Shown here piece by piece: positions 8,318-15,918 of a stretch of DNA of 64,000 nt (positions are counted from its first letter, which is position 1; each line of letters starts with the position of its first letter). Below the pieces are notes generated by a model. That model did not search any database, was not told the origin of the DNA, and was given only the letters and a program-made list of their open reading frames with translations. The DNA is from Candidatus Pantoea varia (lineage in GTDB: Bacteria > Pseudomonadota > Gammaproteobacteria > Enterobacterales > Enterobacteriaceae), in NCBI RefSeq assembly GCF_900115075.1, contig NZ_FOVG01000004.1, positions 372,001 to 436,000 of the forward strand. Direction: 5' to 3'. The position numbers were made by a program, and so were the translations under genes.

Positions 8318-9431
8318 GCGCTATTCCTTCTTCAGTCGCGATCCACGTACCAGCGACCACCGCCGCCAGCGGAACCAGATGCTTCTCACCGGTTACCTCT
8401 TCACCTTCTGAATCGATGAAGGGCCGGGCTTTCTCTTGCACGCTAAAAACAGTCAGATCGGCGTCGTAGCCGACTTTCAGCTGGCCTTTGTGCAGCAGGC
8501 GCAGTCCGGCGGCCGCGTTAACCGTGACGCAGTCGATCACCTGCGGCAGCGTCATGCCGACGCTGAAGAATTTCGACATCACATGCGCCAGGCTTTGAAC
8601 CGGCCCGGCCAGACGATTGCGGCAGTAGATGTCAGAGCTGATGGTGTCGGGCAGAATGCCCTGCGCAATCGCCACCCGAGCGACCTCGAAGCTGAAACTG
8701 GCGCTGCCGTGGCCAACATCGAGTTTTACGCCCCGCGCGATAGCCTGTTTGACCGCCGCTTTGAGTTCGCCCTGCGGCGTCAGAATGCGGTTGGGTTTGC
8801 CATTAAAGCAGTGCGTAATGATGTCGCCCGTGGTGAGCAGCCCGGCAATCTGATCGAGATTGGGCGGGTTATTGCCAATGTGAACCATCAGCGGCAGACC
8901 GCCGCTCTGCTGCTGAATTGCCTTAGCTTTTATCAGCGGCTGGACGCCGTTCTGACCGACCACACTGCTGCTGATGCGCGCCTTGAGACCGACGATAAAA
9001 TCGGGCAGTCGCGCTACCGCCTGCTGCACCGCCTCGCCGTCAATTTGCGTCATGTCGGCCAGCTCATTCTGGGTGACGATGCCGGTGCGGGCGATATTAA
9101 TCAGCGCATAGACCTGAGTCTGCGCCGCGCGCGTCAGCTGGTAGAAATCATCAATATGCTCTGCGCCGGTACTGCCCGCATCGACAACCGTGGTGACGCC
9201 ATACGCCACGCCAATCGCGTCCGCTTCATCATGATAAATCGGGGATTTGGGATAGCAGTGAACGTGGGAGTCAATCCAGCCGGCGCTGAGGTAGTAGCGG
9301 CCAGCCAGGTCGCGCTCGCGCTGTGCCGTGCCCTGCACTTTGCCCACGTCGGCGATGCGGCCATCCTGCAGCGCAATGTCGACCACCTGCTCATCGCTGA
9401 GGCGCGCATTGCGGATAATCAAGTCGTACAT
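8301..9431 (-). CDS. Amidohydrolase/deacetylase-type metallohydrolase (EF_0837 family)
   Basis: 376 residues of the amidohydrolase superfamily, similar to dihydroorotase-like deacetylases. Metal ligands are visible: His56 and His58 in DSHVHCYP, the probable carboxylated Lys150 in GLKARISS, His184 in MVHIGNNP, His207 in DIITHCFNG, and Asp267 in SSDIYCR. Such enzymes hydrolyse an amide or cyclic amide. In this position the simplest role is to release a free amino-sugar acid (or its phosphate) from an acylated or lactam form, so that the DgaE-like enzyme can act. That role is inferred. It is cytosolic (no signal peptide) and lies between the transporter genes and the two catabolic enzymes. Confidence 0.87.
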   Translation of the reverse strand: MYDLIIRNARLSDEQVVDIALQDGRIADVGKVQGTAQRERDLAGRYYLSAGWIDSHVHCYPKSPIYHDEADAIGVAYGVTTVVDAGSTGAEHIDDFYQLTRAAQTQVYALINIARTGIVTQNELADMTQIDGEAVQQAVARLPDFIVGLKARISSSVVGQNGVQPLIKAKAIQQQSGGLPLMVHIGNNPPNLDQIAGLLTTGDIITHCFNGKPNRILTPQGELKAAVKQAIARGVKLDVGHGSASFSFEVARVAIAQGILPDTISSDIYCRNRLAGPVQSLAHVMSKFFSVGMTLPQVIDCVTVNAAAGLRLLHKGQLKVGYDADLTVFSVQEKARPFIDSEGEEVTGEKHLVPLAAVVAGTWIATEEGIAHDLDI

Positions 9432-9475
9432 GGTTTCTCCTTAGCGACAGCCCGCTGCCGGGCTGCCGTTGAGAT

Positions 9476-10117
9476 TCAGAGAGCAATCGGGAACAGCGCA
9501 CCCAGGATCATCGCGCCGAGGATCGCGCCGCCGGTAATCGGCTTGTTCCAGAGATAGAACAGCAGCGCACCCAGCAGCGAACCCAGACCAATCGGAATGG
9601 AGGCCGCCATAGCGGACAGAATGATCAGCGGTCCCAGGAAGCGCCCTGACGCATTACCTGCCCCCATCATCACGTCTGCACCGTAGGTAGAGTCGCTCTG
9701 ATTGATGGTGAATTTACGCGCCAGAATAATCAGGTACCCAATCGCCACACCAATCACCAGCCCTGTCGCCAGCGAGGCTGCGAAGTTCGCCACCGGGAAG
9801 ACGATGCCTGCGCCCAGCAGCAGGGCCGGAACGCCCAGCCCGACGCCGGTCTGAATCGCCCCGCCGATATCCAGAATGCCCACCAGCGAGCCTTCGATAA
9901 TGCGGGCGAACAGGAAGCTGGCACCAAAGGCGGCGACCGCGCCGTAGACGCCAGTTTCCATGCCTGCGCGCAGCATCGACACAAACGCCACTTCGTTAAA
10001 CGCGCCGATTCCATAGAGGTAGTACATGTGGGTCCCGGCAAAGACGCCAGAGGAGAGCAGGCCAACAAAGATCGGGAAAGACCAGTCGGCGTACCAGAAG
10101 CCTTTATTTTCGTTCAT
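9476..10117 (-). CDS. DUF4310-family integral membrane protein, putative transporter subunit
   Basis: 213 residues, strongly hydrophobic, with about six membrane segments (for example 14-32, 60-72, 78-105, 112-131, 157-180, 190-212), rich in Gly and small residues. It matches the family known from Enterococcus EF_0833 (DUF4310), always found beside DUF4311. No function has been assigned to the family as far as I know. With the adjacent DUF4311 protein it resembles a two-subunit permease, comparable in layout to the EIIC/EIID pair of mannose-type PTS permeases, but I see no sequence similarity to those. It starts 11 bp after the DUF4311 stop. Confidence 0.85.
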   Translation of the reverse strand: MNENKGFWYADWSFPIFVGLLSSGVFAGTHMYYLYGIGAFNEVAFVSMLRAGMETGVYGAVAAFGASFLFARIIEGSLVGILDIGGAIQTGVGLGVPALLLGAGIVFPVANFAASLATGLVIGVAIGYLIILARKFTINQSDSTYGADVMMGAGNASGRFLGPLIILSAMAASIPIGLGSLLGALLFYLWNKPITGGAILGAMILGALFPIAL

Positions 10118-10128
10118 CGCATCGCCTC

Positions 10129-10905
10129 TTATTTGCCGCTGACTGAGTTGTGGATCATGTCGAGCCAGCCGGGAATGCCGAGCTGGAAGGACTGCAGCAG
10201 CTTCATGTCGAAACCACGGAAGAAGCCGCTCAGCACAAACAGCAGCACGATGGCGGTCATCATCACTTTGGTGACCCGGTTCCAGCCGCTCTCTTCCACG
10301 CCTTTACCGATCAGGATACCCAGCACCAGTCCCGGCACGGCGTTGCCCATGATCAGCTGCGCCAGACCGCCAAAGATGGTGGCCCAGAAGCCTGACTTTT
10401 TGCCTGCATCGATCGCTGCCAGCCAGAAGATCACCGGCATCACCGTGTTCACCAGCAGGTTTGCGGCGGGCACCAGCACTTTGACCGCAGTAACCTGCAG
10501 CGCAGCCGGAACCGCCGAGGCGGTTGAGTTGAGGAAGGCGACCACGATCATGCCGATGATGCCGCAGGCGATGGCCATTTTTTTCGGGTCATGCAGCGTC
10601 TCCGCCACATTACGATTCTTCACCATCAGGGCAGCCGCCCCCCAGTTTGGAATGATGCGATGATCCACATCCTGCGTGAATGAACCGGCTGCGACAGACG
10701 ATGCCCAGGCATTGAAAAAGAAGCCAAGACCAAAGGAGAAGTGGGAGGCTGGATCGCCTTCGCACGAGTTCAGCTCGCCCAGCGTACGAAAGGCGCCCAT
10801 GCCCTGGGTGGTGGGCGCGTGAAACATGCGCGCAGCGCCCGCACCGACGCCAACCCCGACCAGCCCGCCAATGATCAACGACTTAAACAAAATGATTAAA
10901 AACAT
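10129..10905 (-). CDS. DUF4311-family integral membrane protein, putative transporter subunit
   Basis: 258 residues from the ATG at 10905, which has AAGG upstream and begins directly with a membrane segment (MFLIILFKSLIIGGLVGVGV); an in-frame ATG at 10926 would add 7 residues. Several further membrane segments are visible (about 110-125, 140-165, 175-195, 215-235). It matches the DUF4311 family (Enterococcus EF_0832). A 126-bp spacer separates it from the upstream DUF4312 gene, unlike the tight joins elsewhere in the cluster, so translation or mRNA stability may be set separately for the membrane proteins. Function is inferred as transport from topology and context only. Confidence 0.84.
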   Translation of the reverse strand: MFLIILFKSLIIGGLVGVGVGAGAARMFHAPTTQGMGAFRTLGELNSCEGDPASHFSFGLGFFFNAWASSVAAGSFTQDVDHRIIPNWGAAALMVKNRNVAETLHDPKKMAIACGIIGMIVVAFLNSTASAVPAALQVTAVKVLVPAANLLVNTVMPVIFWLAAIDAGKKSGFWATIFGGLAQLIMGNAVPGLVLGILIGKGVEESGWNRVTKVMMTAIVLLFVLSGFFRGFDMKLLQSFQLGIPGWLDMIHNSVSGK

Positions 10906-11031
10906 GTTGTTGTACCTTGTTGTCATTTTTACCTGCCCTGCCTCAGCCGCCCCATCGCCCCGCCCGACGGCCGCGCGATCGCGACAGCTGAGAATCGGGC
11001 CAGTAGCTGGCTGATGTGAACAGGCTCTGTT

Positions 11032-11331
11032 TTATGATGCCGCCGTGAACGTCACCTGTTCGGTGTCGAAAACGGTGACGCTGACGGTGATCTCCAGCGT
11101 GACGCTGAAGCTCCTCCGCTGGCGCGCCAAAAAGAAGAAGAGAAACTTCTCGGTTTTGACGCTTTCCTGCGCGCGCAGCACCCGGACATCCTGAGGTTCA
11201 ATGCGCAGCAGAATTTTTTGCGTCGCGCGCAGAACCTGGTTCTGCACCCGACTCAGGGCATCAGCAAAGGCTTTCGCTTTGGTGTCGCCTTTGCCCTCGA
11301 CCGTCACCTGGGTAACGTAGTGTTCTTTCAT
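11032..11331 (-). CDS. DUF4312-family small soluble protein
   Basis: 99 residues, no signal peptide or clear membrane segment. Positively charged central part, then alternating beta-like hydrophobic residues (SFSVTLEITVSVTVFD). It matches the small DUF4312 family (Enterococcus EF_0831) known only from this neighbourhood. It begins 2 bp after the stop of the SFCGS gene. No function is known. As a small cytosolic partner of two membrane proteins it could be an energy-coupling or phosphocarrier subunit, but I see no obvious phospho-acceptor motif. Confidence 0.83.
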   Translation of the reverse strand: MKEHYVTQVTVEGKGDTKAKAFADALSRVQNQVLRATQKILLRIEPQDVRVLRAQESVKTEKFLFFFLARQRRSFSVTLEITVSVTVFDTEQVTFTAAS

Positions 11332-11333
11332 AA

Positions 11334-11690
11334 TCAGCTGCCGTGCTTCTTGTTCCAGGCCTGCACCAGCCGCTCACCTAACTCTTCTTTATCCATAAAG
11401 CCGAAGCCCAGCACCGTGGCACCTTCATTAATGGCGGTGACGCCTTCGTCGACAGAGCGCATGCCATGTCTGGCTTTGTAGCCGTATTTGTTCTGCGCGG
11501 TAATGGCGCCTGCGCCGCCACTGCCGCAGAACGAGATGCCGAAATCGGCATTTTCTGCCTTCATCACGTCACCCAGTTTCATGTCGGCCGCCACGCCAGG
11601 CACCACGACGGCACGGCCACCCGCTTTTTCGATGCCCGCAGCTACTTTCTGGCCTTTACCTAAACGATCACCAATCACGACTGTTACCAT
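11334..11690 (-). CDS. SFCGS-family glycine-rich small protein (EF_0830 type)
   Basis: 118 residues from the ATG at 11690 (AGGAA upstream). The longer reading frame to 11828 is rejected because it runs back over the PRD gene. The defining motif SFCGSGGAGA is at about residues 56-65, preceded by a Rossmann-like start (VTVVIGDRLGKGQKVAAGIE). The single conserved Cys in a Gly-rich loop recalls the phospho-Cys loop of PTS EIIB proteins, which makes an EIIB-like role possible; this is my inference, not an established assignment. The family is known only from this gene cluster in Enterococcus, Aeromonas and enterobacteria. Confidence 0.86.
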   Translation of the reverse strand: MVTVVIGDRLGKGQKVAAGIEKAGGRAVVVPGVAADMKLGDVMKAENADFGISFCGSGGAGAITAQNKYGYKARHGMRSVDEGVTAINEGATVLGFGFMDKEELGERLVQAWNKKHGS

Positions 11691-11703
11691 CTTGTGTTCC
11701 TCT

Positions 11704-12039
11704 TTAGTTGTTTGATCGCGCGACTTCAATATGCACTGACAGCAGCCAGGCCTCTTCGCGGGGGAGATTGCCAAACAGATCGACGACCTGCTGTGCCAGC
11801 GCGACCGTTTCCGGCGGAATATCCTCAAACAGCTCCGCTTCCACTTCGGGCAGCGGCTCTCCGCTCAGCGAGCGTGACGCCATGGCACCGACATGCGATT
11901 GCAGCATCTGTTGCTGAACCGCATTGGGCTGAATGCCATGCTGCTGATAGATCGCCGCAATCTGCGTCATCACGCTGTCAGCCAGCTGTTGCACTTTCTC
12001 CGATGGCGCTTCATACACCGGGACGCCGTTATTGCTCAC
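11704..12039 (-). CDS. Stand-alone PRD-domain protein, first gene of the catabolic cluster
   Basis: 111 residues from the GTG at 12039, which has a good AGGAG 7 bp upstream; the frame continues to 12096 but without a better start. The protein is a single PTS-regulation domain (PRD) without any DNA- or RNA-binding part. Two histidines sit where PRDs are phosphorylated, in LQSHVGAMASR (about 49) and LSVHIEVARSN (about 103). It corresponds to the EF_0829 family. A free PRD could act as a phosphate relay or decoy for the PRD activator at 4441-6351. It is the promoter-proximal gene, so it is made together with the transport proteins. Confidence 0.85.
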   Translation of the reverse strand: MSNNGVPVYEAPSEKVQQLADSVMTQIAAIYQQHGIQPNAVQQQMLQSHVGAMASRSLSGEPLPEVEAELFEDIPPETVALAQQVVDLFGNLPREEAWLLSVHIEVARSNN

Positions 12040-12152
12040 CTTGCTACTCCTGTTAAACCGGATAATTCGCGTTAGAAACAAATTAACGGTCATCACCCCG
12101 GCTGTGGAGAGGCAACATTTCCAGCAGCAAGTGGAAATTGAAGTGAAGGTTG

Positions 12153-12196
12153 TGCGTCAGATCGCAGGTTGCACGCTTAGTGCGACACGCGTCGCA
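12153..12196. promoter_or_regulatory. Repeated TGCG/CGCA inverted repeats upstream of the catabolic cluster
   Basis: TGCGAC-ACGC-GTCGCA (12181-12196) is a perfect 6-bp-arm inverted repeat; a weaker one, TGCG-N6-CGCA, is at 12153-12166, and another TGCGAC lies at 12242-12247. They are 110-210 bp before the first gene of the cluster. They are candidate binding sites for the PRD activator. I could not find a convincing -35/-10 pair in the region. Confidence 0.35.
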
Positions 12197-12299
12197 TAAT
12201 GCGCAAAATGAGGGATTTAAGGGTGGCAGACAGTGATGTTGTGCGACGACAGGTATGGTGTGTTGAGGTTCAGGGCGCAGTTATAAGCAGAAGTGATGG

Positions 12300-12326
12300 T
12301 AAAAATCGCCGGTCGTGCTGACCGGC
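12300..12326 (-). terminator. Terminator of cybC
   Basis: On the minus strand GCCGGTC and GACCGGC (12308-12314 with 12320-12326) pair around a 5-base loop and are followed by GATTTTT, 8 bp after the cybC stop. Confidence 0.8.
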
Positions 12327-12333
12327 AATCTGA

Positions 12334-12723
12334 TTAACGGAATTTCTTATGGTTAGTATTGCGGATGTCATCAAATTTGGCCGCTTCACGCTTTGCGCCA
12401 TCCACGTTGTTGGCTTTCGCCAGCGCGCTGACCACGTCGATCTGTGCGATGAGTGAGTCGAGGCCCGCGTGATAATCTTTGACCTGCGCGCTGTCAGCAG
12501 GCTGACCTTCCAGCTTATCCGGCGTCGATTTTTTAGCATCCTGCGCCGCGGCACGCATTTTAGTTAACGCCTGCTGCATCTCCTGCGCATTGTCACTTTT
12601 CTTGACGATTTTCAGGTTCGCATTCAGCGTGTCCATATCCTGCTCCAGATCCGCCGCATAGAGGCTGACGCTGGAGAACAACAGAGAAGCCGACAACATT
12701 GCAATCACATGCTTACGCATCAT
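12334..12723 (-). CDS. cybC: Soluble cytochrome b562, periplasmic
   Basis: 129 residues with a 23-residue Sec signal peptide ending SLYA, giving a mature protein of 106 residues, the same as E. coli cytochrome b562. It is a four-helix bundle that binds haem b without covalent links. Both axial ligands are in place: Met7 of the mature protein (ADLEQDM) and His102 (NTNHKKFR). Its electron partner is unknown. The gene lies downstream of pmbA, as in E. coli, but a terminator-like hairpin (12744-12770) separates them. Unlike some E. coli K-12 annotations, the coding sequence is intact. Confidence 0.92.
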   Translation of the reverse strand: MMRKHVIAMLSASLLFSSVSLYAADLEQDMDTLNANLKIVKKSDNAQEMQQALTKMRAAAQDAKKSTPDKLEGQPADSAQVKDYHAGLDSLIAQIDVVSALAKANNVDGAKREAAKFDDIRNTNHKKFR

Positions 12724-12743
12724 TACTTCCTTTTTATTGTGAT

Positions 12744-12770
12744 GAAAAAAAAGCAGCCAACAGGCTGCTT
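12744..12770 (-). terminator. Terminator of pmbA
   Basis: Stem AAGCAGCC/GGCTGCTT (12751-12758 with 12763-12770) around AACA, followed on the minus strand by a run of eight or more T. It lies between pmbA and cybC. Confidence 0.8.
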
Positions 12771-12782
12771 CAGGAATCCATC

Positions 12783-14123
12783 TTATTGTCCCGCTATCTT
12801 CATCTCAGGCAGTAACACGGAACCGCACTGGATATTGCTACGGGTTTCAATATCGTCACCAATCGTCACCATGTTGCGCCACATCTCTTTGAGATTTCCG
12901 GCGATAGTGACTTCGCTGACCGGGTACTGAATAACGCCATTCTCGACCCAGAAACCAGCCGCACCGCGTGAGTAATCACCGGTAATGGCGCTGACGCCCT
13001 GGCCCATCAGCTCGGTCACCACTAATCCGGTGCCCATCTGCTTCAGCAGCTCGTCAAAGCTGTGGCCCTGACCAGCGATACGCCAGTTATGGATGCCGCC
13101 AGCGTGACCGGTGCTGGTCAGGCCCAGTTTACGGGCTGAATAGCTGGTCAACAGCCAGGTCTGCAGTACGCCATCTTTAATGATGTCGCGCGCCTGAGTC
13201 CGCACCCCTTCGCTGTCGAATGGCGTAGAGGCCAGCCCTTTGAGCAGATGCGGCTGTTCATTGATGGTGAGCCACTCCGGCAGAATCTGCTGACCCATTG
13301 AATCCAGCAGGAAGGTCGATTTACGGTAAACGCTGCCGCCGCTGATCGCACCAACCAGGTGACCAAATAAGCCGGTCGCCACTTCAGAAGCAAAAATCAC
13401 CGGGGCTTTCATGGTCGGCAATTTACGCGGCGCCAGGCGGGAGAGCGTGCGGCGTGCGCACTCTGCACCTACCCACTCCGGGCTTTTCAGATCTTCAAAC
13501 GCACGGCCAATGGTATAGGCGTAATCGCGCTCCATGTTGCCATCCTGCTCGGCAATCACACTGCTGGAGAGCGAGTGACGGCTTGAGCAGTAGCTCTGCA
13601 ACATTCCGTGACTGTTACCAAAGACTTTGATGCCGACGTGGCTGTTAAAACTGCCGCCTTCGGTGTTGGTAATTCGTTTGTCTGCACGCAGAGACGCCTG
13701 TTCCGCCTGCGCAGCCAGTTCAATGGCGCGGTCAGCATCAATCTCCCATGGATGGTAAAGATCCAGGTCCGGCGCATCATAGGCCAGCAGCTCCGCGTCG
13801 GCCGGGCCGGCAAACGGATCGGGCGAGGTGTAGCGCGCAATATCAATCGCCGCCTGCACGGTACGTTTGATCGCGTCCGGACTAAGGTCGGTCGATGAGG
13901 CGCTGCCTTTACGATTCTGATGATAAACGGTGATGCCCAGCGCACCGTCGCTGTTGAATTCGACGTTTTCCACTTCGCCATAGCGGGTGCTGACCCCGAT
14001 GCCGGTGGTTTTACTGACTGCCACTTCCGCGCTGTCAGTGCTTGCTTTAGCCAGTTCAAGTGCCTGCGCAATGGCCTGCTCCAGTACTTTTCGCTGTTCT
14101 GCAACCTGAGTAGATACGTTCAT
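12783..14123 (-). CDS. pmbA: TldE (PmbA), partner subunit of the TldD/TldE metalloprotease
   Basis: 446 residues of the TldE family. With TldD it forms a cytosolic heterodimeric protease that trims unfolded peptides, needed for microcin B17 maturation and for CcdA turnover. TldE lacks the HExxH zinc motif, which TldD supplies; none is visible here. tldD is not in the window, as in E. coli where the two are unlinked. It is divergent from darP with a 115-bp gap. The start at 14123 gives the usual N-terminus. Confidence 0.94.
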   Translation of the reverse strand: MNVSTQVAEQRKVLEQAIAQALELAKASTDSAEVAVSKTTGIGVSTRYGEVENVEFNSDGALGITVYHQNRKGSASSTDLSPDAIKRTVQAAIDIARYTSPDPFAGPADAELLAYDAPDLDLYHPWEIDADRAIELAAQAEQASLRADKRITNTEGGSFNSHVGIKVFGNSHGMLQSYCSSRHSLSSSVIAEQDGNMERDYAYTIGRAFEDLKSPEWVGAECARRTLSRLAPRKLPTMKAPVIFASEVATGLFGHLVGAISGGSVYRKSTFLLDSMGQQILPEWLTINEQPHLLKGLASTPFDSEGVRTQARDIIKDGVLQTWLLTSYSARKLGLTSTGHAGGIHNWRIAGQGHSFDELLKQMGTGLVVTELMGQGVSAITGDYSRGAAGFWVENGVIQYPVSEVTIAGNLKEMWRNMVTIGDDIETRSNIQCGSVLLPEMKIAGQ

Positions 14124-14238
14124 CGACCTGCCGTCTAATCTTATGTGTGAATGATTTGAGTCTATCAGACTCAGAGAACAATTTCGCAGTCACCCGATAA
14201 ACTGGTAGGATTAGCCTCTTTTTTTTGGGAGCCCGGAA

Positions 14239-14784
14239 ATGACCAAACAGCCCGATGAGTGGCTCGACGATGTGCCAGATAATGACGAAGAAGAAAATGA
14301 AGAGATTATCTGGGTCAGTAAGAGTGAAATTAAACGCGATGCAGAAGAGTTAAAGCGCCTGGGTGCCGAACTGGTTGATCTGGGTAAAAACTCGCTGGAT
14401 AAAATCCCGCTGGATGAGCGCCTGCGTACCGAAGTCGAACTGGCGCAGCGCATCAAGAAAGAGGGTCGCCGTCGTCAGTTGCAGCTGATCGGTAAACTGC
14501 TGCGCAGTATTGATGTGGAGCCGATCCGCGTTGCGCTGGATAAGCTCAATAATCGCCATAACCAGCAGGTTGCGCTGTTCCATAAACTCGAAATGCTGCG
14601 CGATCGTCTGATTGAACAGGGCGATGAGGCGATGAGTGACGTGATTGCGCTCTATCCCGAAGCCGATCGTCAGCAGTTACGCAGCATGATCCGTAACGCG
14701 CAGAAAGAGAAAACGGGCAACAAGCCGCCGAAGTCTGCCCGTCAGATTTTCCAGTATCTGCGCGAACTGGCCGAAGCGAAGTAA
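14239..14784 (+). CDS. darP: DarP (YjgA), ribosome-associated assembly factor
   Basis: 181 residues, highly charged and helical, with an acidic N-terminus ([14 protein letters not shown]). DarP associates with late 50S precursors in E. coli and helps maturation of the peptidyl transferase centre. The gene is divergent from pmbA, as in E. coli. GGGAG precedes the ATG at 14239. A GC-rich hairpin follows the stop (14791-14810). Confidence 0.93.
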   Translation: MTKQPDEWLDDVPDNDEEENEEIIWVSKSEIKRDAEELKRLGAELVDLGKNSLDKIPLDERLRTEVELAQRIKKEGRRRQLQLIGKLLRSIDVEPIRVALDKLNNRHNQQVALFHKLEMLRDRLIEQGDEAMSDVIALYPEADRQQLRSMIRNAQKEKTGNKPPKSARQIFQYLRELAEAK

Positions 14785-14790
14785 TGCCAT

Positions 14791-14810
14791 GGCGGGCAGC
14801 CTCGCCCGCC
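14791..14810. terminator. Hairpin after darP, possible terminator
   Basis: Perfect 7-bp stem GGCGGGC/GCCCGCC with a 6-base loop, between convergent darP and the porin gene. No T run follows, so it may be a weak or factor-assisted terminator. Confidence 0.4.
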
Positions 14811-14824
14811 TCCCGGCAGAGCAT

Positions 14825-15565
14825 TTACCGATAGATGTAGAGAATACCGGTGCGCAGCCGCAGCTGGCGTTCGCTCGACGTGGCAGAACGTCCGATATCG
14901 CCAAAGGTGACGTAAGGCACCCAGACGCGATCATTGCCAAACGCATAATCGAACTGTAACTCCTGTTCGTAGTCATCATGTTTATTGGCAAACAGTTTCG
15001 CATCGGCGTGCTTATATACCAGCTTATAGGTGGTCGTGAGCCGATCGCTTTTATTCCGCAGATAGAGATCAAAACGGTTAGCAGTGCGATGCCGTTCAGT
15101 ATCACAATAATCAATGCCACCGGTGCGGCATTGATCCTCATGCGCATAATCCGTCAACTCAAGGCGGTACAGCCCGCCAACAGACCAGCGATCGTTAATT
15201 TTATACCAGGGTGCCACACCAAACTTCCATTCAGTACGCGAGGAGTTGAATTCAGGCTGGATAAAAGGCGACAGCGTCCAGTTCCCCCAGTAATAAGATT
15301 TAAGAAAGGTTACCTCCACCACATTTAACACGGTGTCGTTATAATATTTGTCTTTTGGATCTGCACCGCCGGTTTTGAATTTTGTTTCGACGCCGAGAAA
15401 CATATTGTCCGGCAGCGTGGTGCTCAGACCCAGCTTGTCATAGTGCGTGCGGTCACGAAGACGGTACTCATGCCGGTAATCAACGGTGGCGGTCGCCAGC
15501 GCTGTAGCCGTGCTCAACAACAACGTCGTACCCAGTAAAAACGGTAATGATTTATTATTTCCCAT
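14825..15565 (-). CDS. KdgM-family oligosaccharide-specific outer-membrane porin
   Basis: 246 residues with an N-terminal signal peptide (about 1-25, cut after ATALA). The remainder is made of alternating beta strands typical of the 12-stranded KdgM porins, which pass acidic oligosaccharides such as oligogalacturonate across the outer membrane (KdgM in Dickeya, NanC in E. coli for sialic acid). The substrate cannot be told from sequence. Two cysteines (QCRTGGIDYC) probably form a disulfide in an outer loop. The C-terminus ends ILYIYR and lacks the usual terminal aromatic residue. E. coli has no porin gene at this position between darP and mpl. An inverted repeat lies upstream. Confidence 0.87.
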   Translation of the reverse strand: MGNNKSLPFLLGTTLLLSTATALATATVDYRHEYRLRDRTHYDKLGLSTTLPDNMFLGVETKFKTGGADPKDKYYNDTVLNVVEVTFLKSYYWGNWTLSPFIQPEFNSSRTEWKFGVAPWYKINDRWSVGGLYRLELTDYAHEDQCRTGGIDYCDTERHRTANRFDLYLRNKSDRLTTTYKLVYKHADAKLFANKHDDYEQELQFDYAFGNDRVWVPYVTFGDIGRSATSSERQLRLRTGILYIYR

Positions 15566-15595
15566 AACAACATCCTTATTGGTGGCAATCAGGGC

Positions 15596-15616
15596 AATGA
15601 ATTATCCAGATTCATT
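15596..15616. promoter_or_regulatory. Perfect inverted repeat upstream of the KdgM-type porin gene
   Basis: AATGAAT-N7-ATTCATT, 31 bp before the porin start codon. The arms resemble half-sites of KdgR-type operators (AATGAAA), but the spacing differs by two bases. The whole 15566-15884 interval is AT-rich, has no credible gene, and also carries GTTAAC repeats near 15630 and 15680. Confidence 0.4.
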
Positions 15617-15884
15617 CATTTAACCCGAAGTTAACTTATATTTAAAATCCTCATCAATATAAGATCGCGCATAAAGTTAACCTGTTATTTATTCCTTTAA
15701 CTTTAACGCTTTAATTATTATCCCTCAGTAACTACAAGGATGATGCTAGAAATAACCGGCGAGCGCGGCCTTTCTGTTTCAGACAGTCATAAGAAAAATA
15801 TGGCAACGTCAGGAAGAGTGAGCAGATCGAATTCAAAAATATGCAGGATTTATTGAGGAGATAATATTTCCGGGGAGAACGCTT

Positions 15885-15910
15885 TTAAAAAAAGCGCCCG
15901 AAACGGGCGC
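15885..15910 (-). terminator. Terminator of mpl
   Basis: Stem GCGCCCG/CGGGCGC (15894-15900 with 15904-15910, loop AAA) followed on the minus strand by six T, 8 bp after the mpl stop. Confidence 0.85.
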
Positions 15911-15918
15911 CTGTGACA

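Noticed and set aside
7247..9557. Long plus-strand open frames (7247-8233 and 8436-9557) opposite the DgaE-like and amidohydrolase genes
   Set aside because: They are antisense shadows of strongly conserved genes with recognised catalytic residues. Their translations are rich in Arg, His and Gln and show no domain.
11691..11828. A longer N-terminus for the SFCGS protein
   Set aside because: The extra 46 codons lie inside the PRD gene in another frame and the ATG at 11690 has a better ribosome site and matches the family start.
12040..12160. A sigma-54 promoter before the catabolic cluster (dga operons in Salmonella use one)
   Set aside because: The best candidate on the minus strand (TTGCC near 12112-12116) lacks a GG at the -24 position, and the regulator here is not a sigma-54 activator.
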